9,470 nt of DNA, from NCBI GenBank assembly GCA_002429085.1, contig DIYR01000112.1, forward strand, positions 1 through 9,470, given 5' to 3'. Origin of the DNA: Flavobacteriales bacterium UBA6049 (GTDB lineage Bacteria > Bacteroidota > Bacteroidia > Flavobacteriales_G > Salibacteraceae). The position numbers were made by a program, and so were the translations under genes. This document shows, one piece after another, positions 6,830 to 9,470 of this stretch. The notes beneath the pieces were generated by a model, which made no database searches, was not told where the DNA came from, and saw only the letters and a list, made by a program, of their open reading frames with translations. Position 1 is the first letter of the stretch. Every line of letters starts with the position of its first letter.

Positions 6830-9154
6830 TTAGTTGTCGAAGTTAAATGAGTCATCATCTCCATTGAAGCCAGAAGAACCAGTGCTACTTACTTCTTCAC
6901 AGTTCATGTTGATCTTTAATAATGCTGGAGGTTCAAAGCCTTCCGTAGTGATATTCAATGTAGAATCTGCCCACACTTTATTCATATAATAGCCCCAGAT
7001 AGGAAGAGCTGTGTTTGCTCCTTGTCCATAGTAGGTTGTTCTAAAGTGTACTGATCTATCATCAGCTCCTACCCAAACACCAGTAACTAAGTCTGGAGTG
7101 ATACCCATAAACCAACCATCACTATTGTTTTGTGTTGTTCCAGTTTTACCAGCTATTTCACGATCCCAAGGGATGTTTCCATATGGTCGATCTAAGTGAA
7201 CTCTGATACCAGTACCACGTTTTCTTCCATCAGGTCCTTTAGAACCCATGGTTACACCTTTCATTAATTGAATCATGGCATAGGCGTTCTGCTCACTCAT
7301 CGCCTCGCGAGTTTCAGGAATCCATTCTTTGATAACTGTTCCGTTTTTGTCTTCTATACGAGAAATATAGATTGGTCTTTTGTAAATCCCCTTGTTTGCA
7401 AATGTGGCATTAGCTCCAACCATTTCGTACAATGAGATATCGGCCACACCTAATGCTAAAGATGGAACAGTATCTAAATTAGCCGTAATACCCATTCGCT
7501 TTGCATAGCTAATTACAGCGGGAGGACCGTATTGCTTCATTACCCACGCAGTAATATTGTTATATGAGTTTGCGAGACCAAACTGGAGGGAAACCATGTT
7601 GCCATTATACGTTGTATCGGAATTTTTTGGTGTCCAATCTTTCAATAAATTCCATGTTCCTTTCTTGAAGGTAACAGGTATGTTAGGAACCTGCTTACAA
7701 GGTGATAGCCCATTTTCTATGGCAAGGGCATATACGAACGGCTTGAAGGTAGAGCCTACCTGTCTGGCCCCTTGCTTTACGTGGTCGTATGCAAAATAGC
7801 TGTGATTAATTCCGCCTACCCAAGCTCTTACTTCACCACTATGTGGATCCATACTCATTAAACCAGCTTGTAAGAAAGATTTGTGATACCTAATACTATC
7901 CATAGGTGAAAGTACAGTATCAATAGGTCCTTGCCACGAAAATACCTGCATTGGAACAGGGTTGTTAAAGTACCATTCGATGGAATCATTTGATAGGTTT
8001 CTCTTCTTGTAACTTCTGTACCTTTCTGTAAGCTTCACAGCTCTTTTAAGAATCCCTTCTACTTGACTTTCGCTAAGATCATTACTAAAAGGAGGATTTT
8101 TTCTTCTCTTTAAATCCCGCCAAAAATCTTTTTGTAATTCTGTGCCCATGTGTTGAGTAACGGCATATTCTGCGTACTCCTGCATTTTAGAGTCAAGAGT
8201 TACGTATACACGGAGGCCATCTCTGTAAATATTGTAAGGTGTACCATCAGCTTTGGCATAGATGAAATTACCTACATCATCTTTTTGATTAAAGATTTTT
8301 TTGAGTTCAGCGCGTAACACCTCTCTAAAATATGGAGCACTTCCGCTAGAGTGATCTACACGTTGGTAATCTAAACCAAGGGGAAGAACTTTTAATGAGT
8401 CAAAATCTTCTTGTGTTATGTAGTTGTTGCGAAGCATTTGGCCTAATACAACATTTCTACGTTGCAATGTCGTGTCAGGTCTTCTGTTAGGATTAAACAA
8501 AGAAGGATTTTTTGCCATTCCAACTAACATAGCAGCTTGTGGAAGGGTAAGAGAGTCTGTTGTAGTATTAAAATACACTTGGGCTGCAGATTCAATTCCG
8601 ACAGCATTGTTTACGAAATCGAATTTATTCAAATACATGGTGATGATTTCATCTTTGGTGTATTGACGCTCAAGTTGTGCAGCAATAACCCATTCCATGG
8701 TTTTATCCTTAATACGATCTACAATGTTTCGAGCAGGTTCTGAGAACAATTGTTTAGCTAATTGCTGTGTAATTGTACTCGCTCCACCTTTAGAGCCCAA
8801 ATAAACTAAGGCTCTAGCTGTTCCTCTCACATCAATTCCAGAATGATCATAAAAACGTTCATCTTCAGTAGCAATTAATGCCTGAACTAGATGAGGAGGA
8901 AGATTTTCGAACCTTACGTTAGTTCTATTCTCACTAAAGTATTTTCCTAACAACTGATTATCAGAAGTAATAATTTCCGTTGCTAATAAGCTTTTGGGAT
9001 TCTCAAGTTCTTCAAATGAAGGCAGTTCCCAAATCCAGTTTTGAGATAACGCATAAAAGTAGCCTGTTGCAGCACCTGCACCAATTAGAAAAATGGTCCA
9101 AAAAAGGAAGACGAACTTTACAAATGACGGTTTTGGTTCTTTTTTCTTGCTCAT
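6830..9154 (-). CDS. mrcA: Class A penicillin-binding protein, PBP1A-type (glycosyltransferase/transpeptidase)
   Basis: Bifunctional peptidoglycan synthase anchored in the inner membrane, acting in the periplasm on lipid II. The 774-residue protein has a short basic cytoplasmic tail and one helix (about 11-36). The GT51 domain (about 60-240) has ATEDERFYDHSGID with catalytic Glu97, the GGASTITQQLAKQLF motif (123-137) and a second acidic residue in KDEIITMYLN (Glu169). A linker (about 280-430) contains a lysine/arginine-rich stretch (349-385). The transpeptidase domain has the nucleophile in GSTFK (Ser468, Lys471), the SYN triad (530-532) and KTGT (670-673), so all catalytic motifs are intact. 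The tail is acidic (GDDDSFNFDN). The ATG at 9154 overlaps the TAA of gldH by one base (TAATG), implying translational coupling. scoA starts 15 nt after its stop. The symbol follows E. coli usage; ponA is also used. Confidence 0.95.
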   Translation of the reverse strand: MSKKKEPKPSFVKFVFLFWTIFLIGAGAATGYFYALSQNWIWELPSFEELENPKSLLATEIITSDNQLLGKYFSENRTNVRFENLPPHLVQALIATEDERFYDHSGIDVRGTARALVYLGSKGGASTITQQLAKQLFSEPARNIVDRIKDKTMEWVIAAQLERQYTKDEIITMYLNKFDFVNNAVGIESAAQVYFNTTTDSLTLPQAAMLVGMAKNPSLFNPNRRPDTTLQRRNVVLGQMLRNNYITQEDFDSLKVLPLGLDYQRVDHSSGSAPYFREVLRAELKKIFNQKDDVGNFIYAKADGTPYNIYRDGLRVYVTLDSKMQEYAEYAVTQHMGTELQKDFWRDLKRRKNPPFSNDLSESQVEGILKRAVKLTERYRSYKKRNLSNDSIEWYFNNPVPMQVFSWQGPIDTVLSPMDSIRYHKSFLQAGLMSMDPHSGEVRAWVGGINHSYFAYDHVKQGARQVGSTFKPFVYALAIENGLSPCKQVPNIPVTFKKGTWNLLKDWTPKNSDTTYNGNMVSLQFGLANSYNNITAWVMKQYGPPAVISYAKRMGITANLDTVPSLALGVADISLYEMVGANATFANKGIYKRPIYISRIEDKNGTVIKEWIPETREAMSEQNAYAMIQLMKGVTMGSKGPDGRKRGTGIRVHLDRPYGNIPWDREIAGKTGTTQNNSDGWFMGITPDLVTGVWVGADDRSVHFRTTYYGQGANTALPIWGYYMNKVWADSTLNITTEGFEPPALLKINMNCEEVSSTGSSGFNGDDDSFNFDN

Positions 9155-9470
9155 TAATATCCCTTTTGAATGCGGATTCCAACACTTCTTACATCACTCA
9201 GAGTATCACTTCGCATACCATGCTGAACTTTGTATGTATACACTCCAGGTGAAGGAAATATGTAATCCTTTCTAAATAAAACGAGGTTGTCTAAACCATC
9301 GCCAGCACTTTTTCCAAGCCACTTTCCACTAGGTAACGCTAATGGGCAATCTACAGTATCTGTTTGGCTTGTGCCATCTGGGTTAATTTGAGTTATAAAC
9401 AGCCACATGTTGCTATACTCATAGGCTGTCGTATTTCTCAAGTCTACCAACAGTAAATGCGGGTTAAGGG
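9154..9470 (-). CDS. gldH: Gliding motility lipoprotein GldH, C-terminal part (cut by window edge)
   Basis: GldH is a Bacteroidetes-specific outer-envelope lipoprotein required for gliding in Flavobacterium; its biochemical role is unknown. The frame is open to the right edge, so about 104 residues are visible and the signal peptide and lipobox lie outside the window. Supporting features are the family-like segments LLLVDLRNTTAYEYSNMWLFI, a GKWLGKSAGDGLDN stretch, and the FPSPGVYTYKVQHGMRSD and VRSVGIRIQK ending typical of GldH. The TTG near 9450 is internal, not the start, because the frame and similarity continue upstream (NPHLLL). Its stop TAA shares its last base with the PBP1A start. The pairing of gldH with a class A PBP gene is, to my knowledge, common in Flavobacteriia. 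Assignment rests on recognised family pattern rather than a search. Confidence 0.85.
   Translation of the reverse strand, partial: LNPHLLLVDLRNTTAYEYSNMWLFITQINPDGTSQTDTVDCPLALPSGKWLGKSAGDGLDNLVLFRKDYIFPSPGVYTYKVQHGMRSDTLSDVRSVGIRIQKGY

Noticed and set aside
8980..9275. Two overlapping plus-strand open frames opposite the gldH/PBP1A junction
   Set aside because: Both are antisense to conserved coding sequence and show no recognisable protein features.
9448..9450. TTG as the start of the gene at the right edge
   Set aside because: The frame continues open to the window edge with GldH-like residues, and the expected lipoprotein signal peptide is absent after the TTG, so the gene starts outside the window.

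Overview
The window comes from an AT-rich Bacteroidetes genome, most likely a Flavobacteriales-type marine or freshwater gliding lineage; the family is not certain. The indications are a GldH gliding lipoprotein gene beside a class A penicillin-binding protein, a bifunctional phosphoglucose/phosphomannose isomerase beside lipB, promoter candidates resembling the Bacteroidetes TAnnTTTG -7 element, and start sites without a Shine-Dalgarno sequence. Every convincing gene is on the minus strand, so transcription runs from high to low coordinates. The right and left ends cut through gldH and lipB.

Reading in the direction of transcription, the first block (about 9470 to 3659) is a tightly packed five-gene run: gldH (partial), a PBP1A-type bifunctional peptidoglycan synthase, scoA (CoA-transferase subunit A), a polytopic GT-C/GT39-like membrane protein with a soluble C-terminal domain, and scoB (CoA-transferase subunit B). 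The junctions are a 1-nt overlap (TAATG), a 15-nt gap, a 44-nt or longer overlap and a 32-nt gap. No terminator is visible until a hairpin with a U-tract just after scoB (3607-3631). The run joins envelope functions (gliding, peptidoglycan synthesis, a predicted glycan-transfer enzyme) with a metabolic CoA-transferase whose two subunits are separated by the membrane-protein gene.

The second block is a single gene for a compact BtuB/Cir-type TonB-dependent outer-membrane receptor (1327-3315). It lies behind a roughly 300-bp AT-rich spacer with a plausible -7 element close to its start, and it is closed by its own strong hairpin terminator (1273-1302). The third block is the bifunctional glucose/mannose-6-phosphate isomerase (188-1168), followed 3 nt later by lipB (octanoyltransferase, GTG start), which runs off the left edge.

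There is no sign of a mobile element, CRISPR array, phage, defence island or RNA gene. This looks like core-genome sequence. The points most worth a second look are the split scoA/scoB arrangement with a GT-C gene overlapping scoA, and the domain make-up of that GT-C protein. I found no clearly new multi-gene system.
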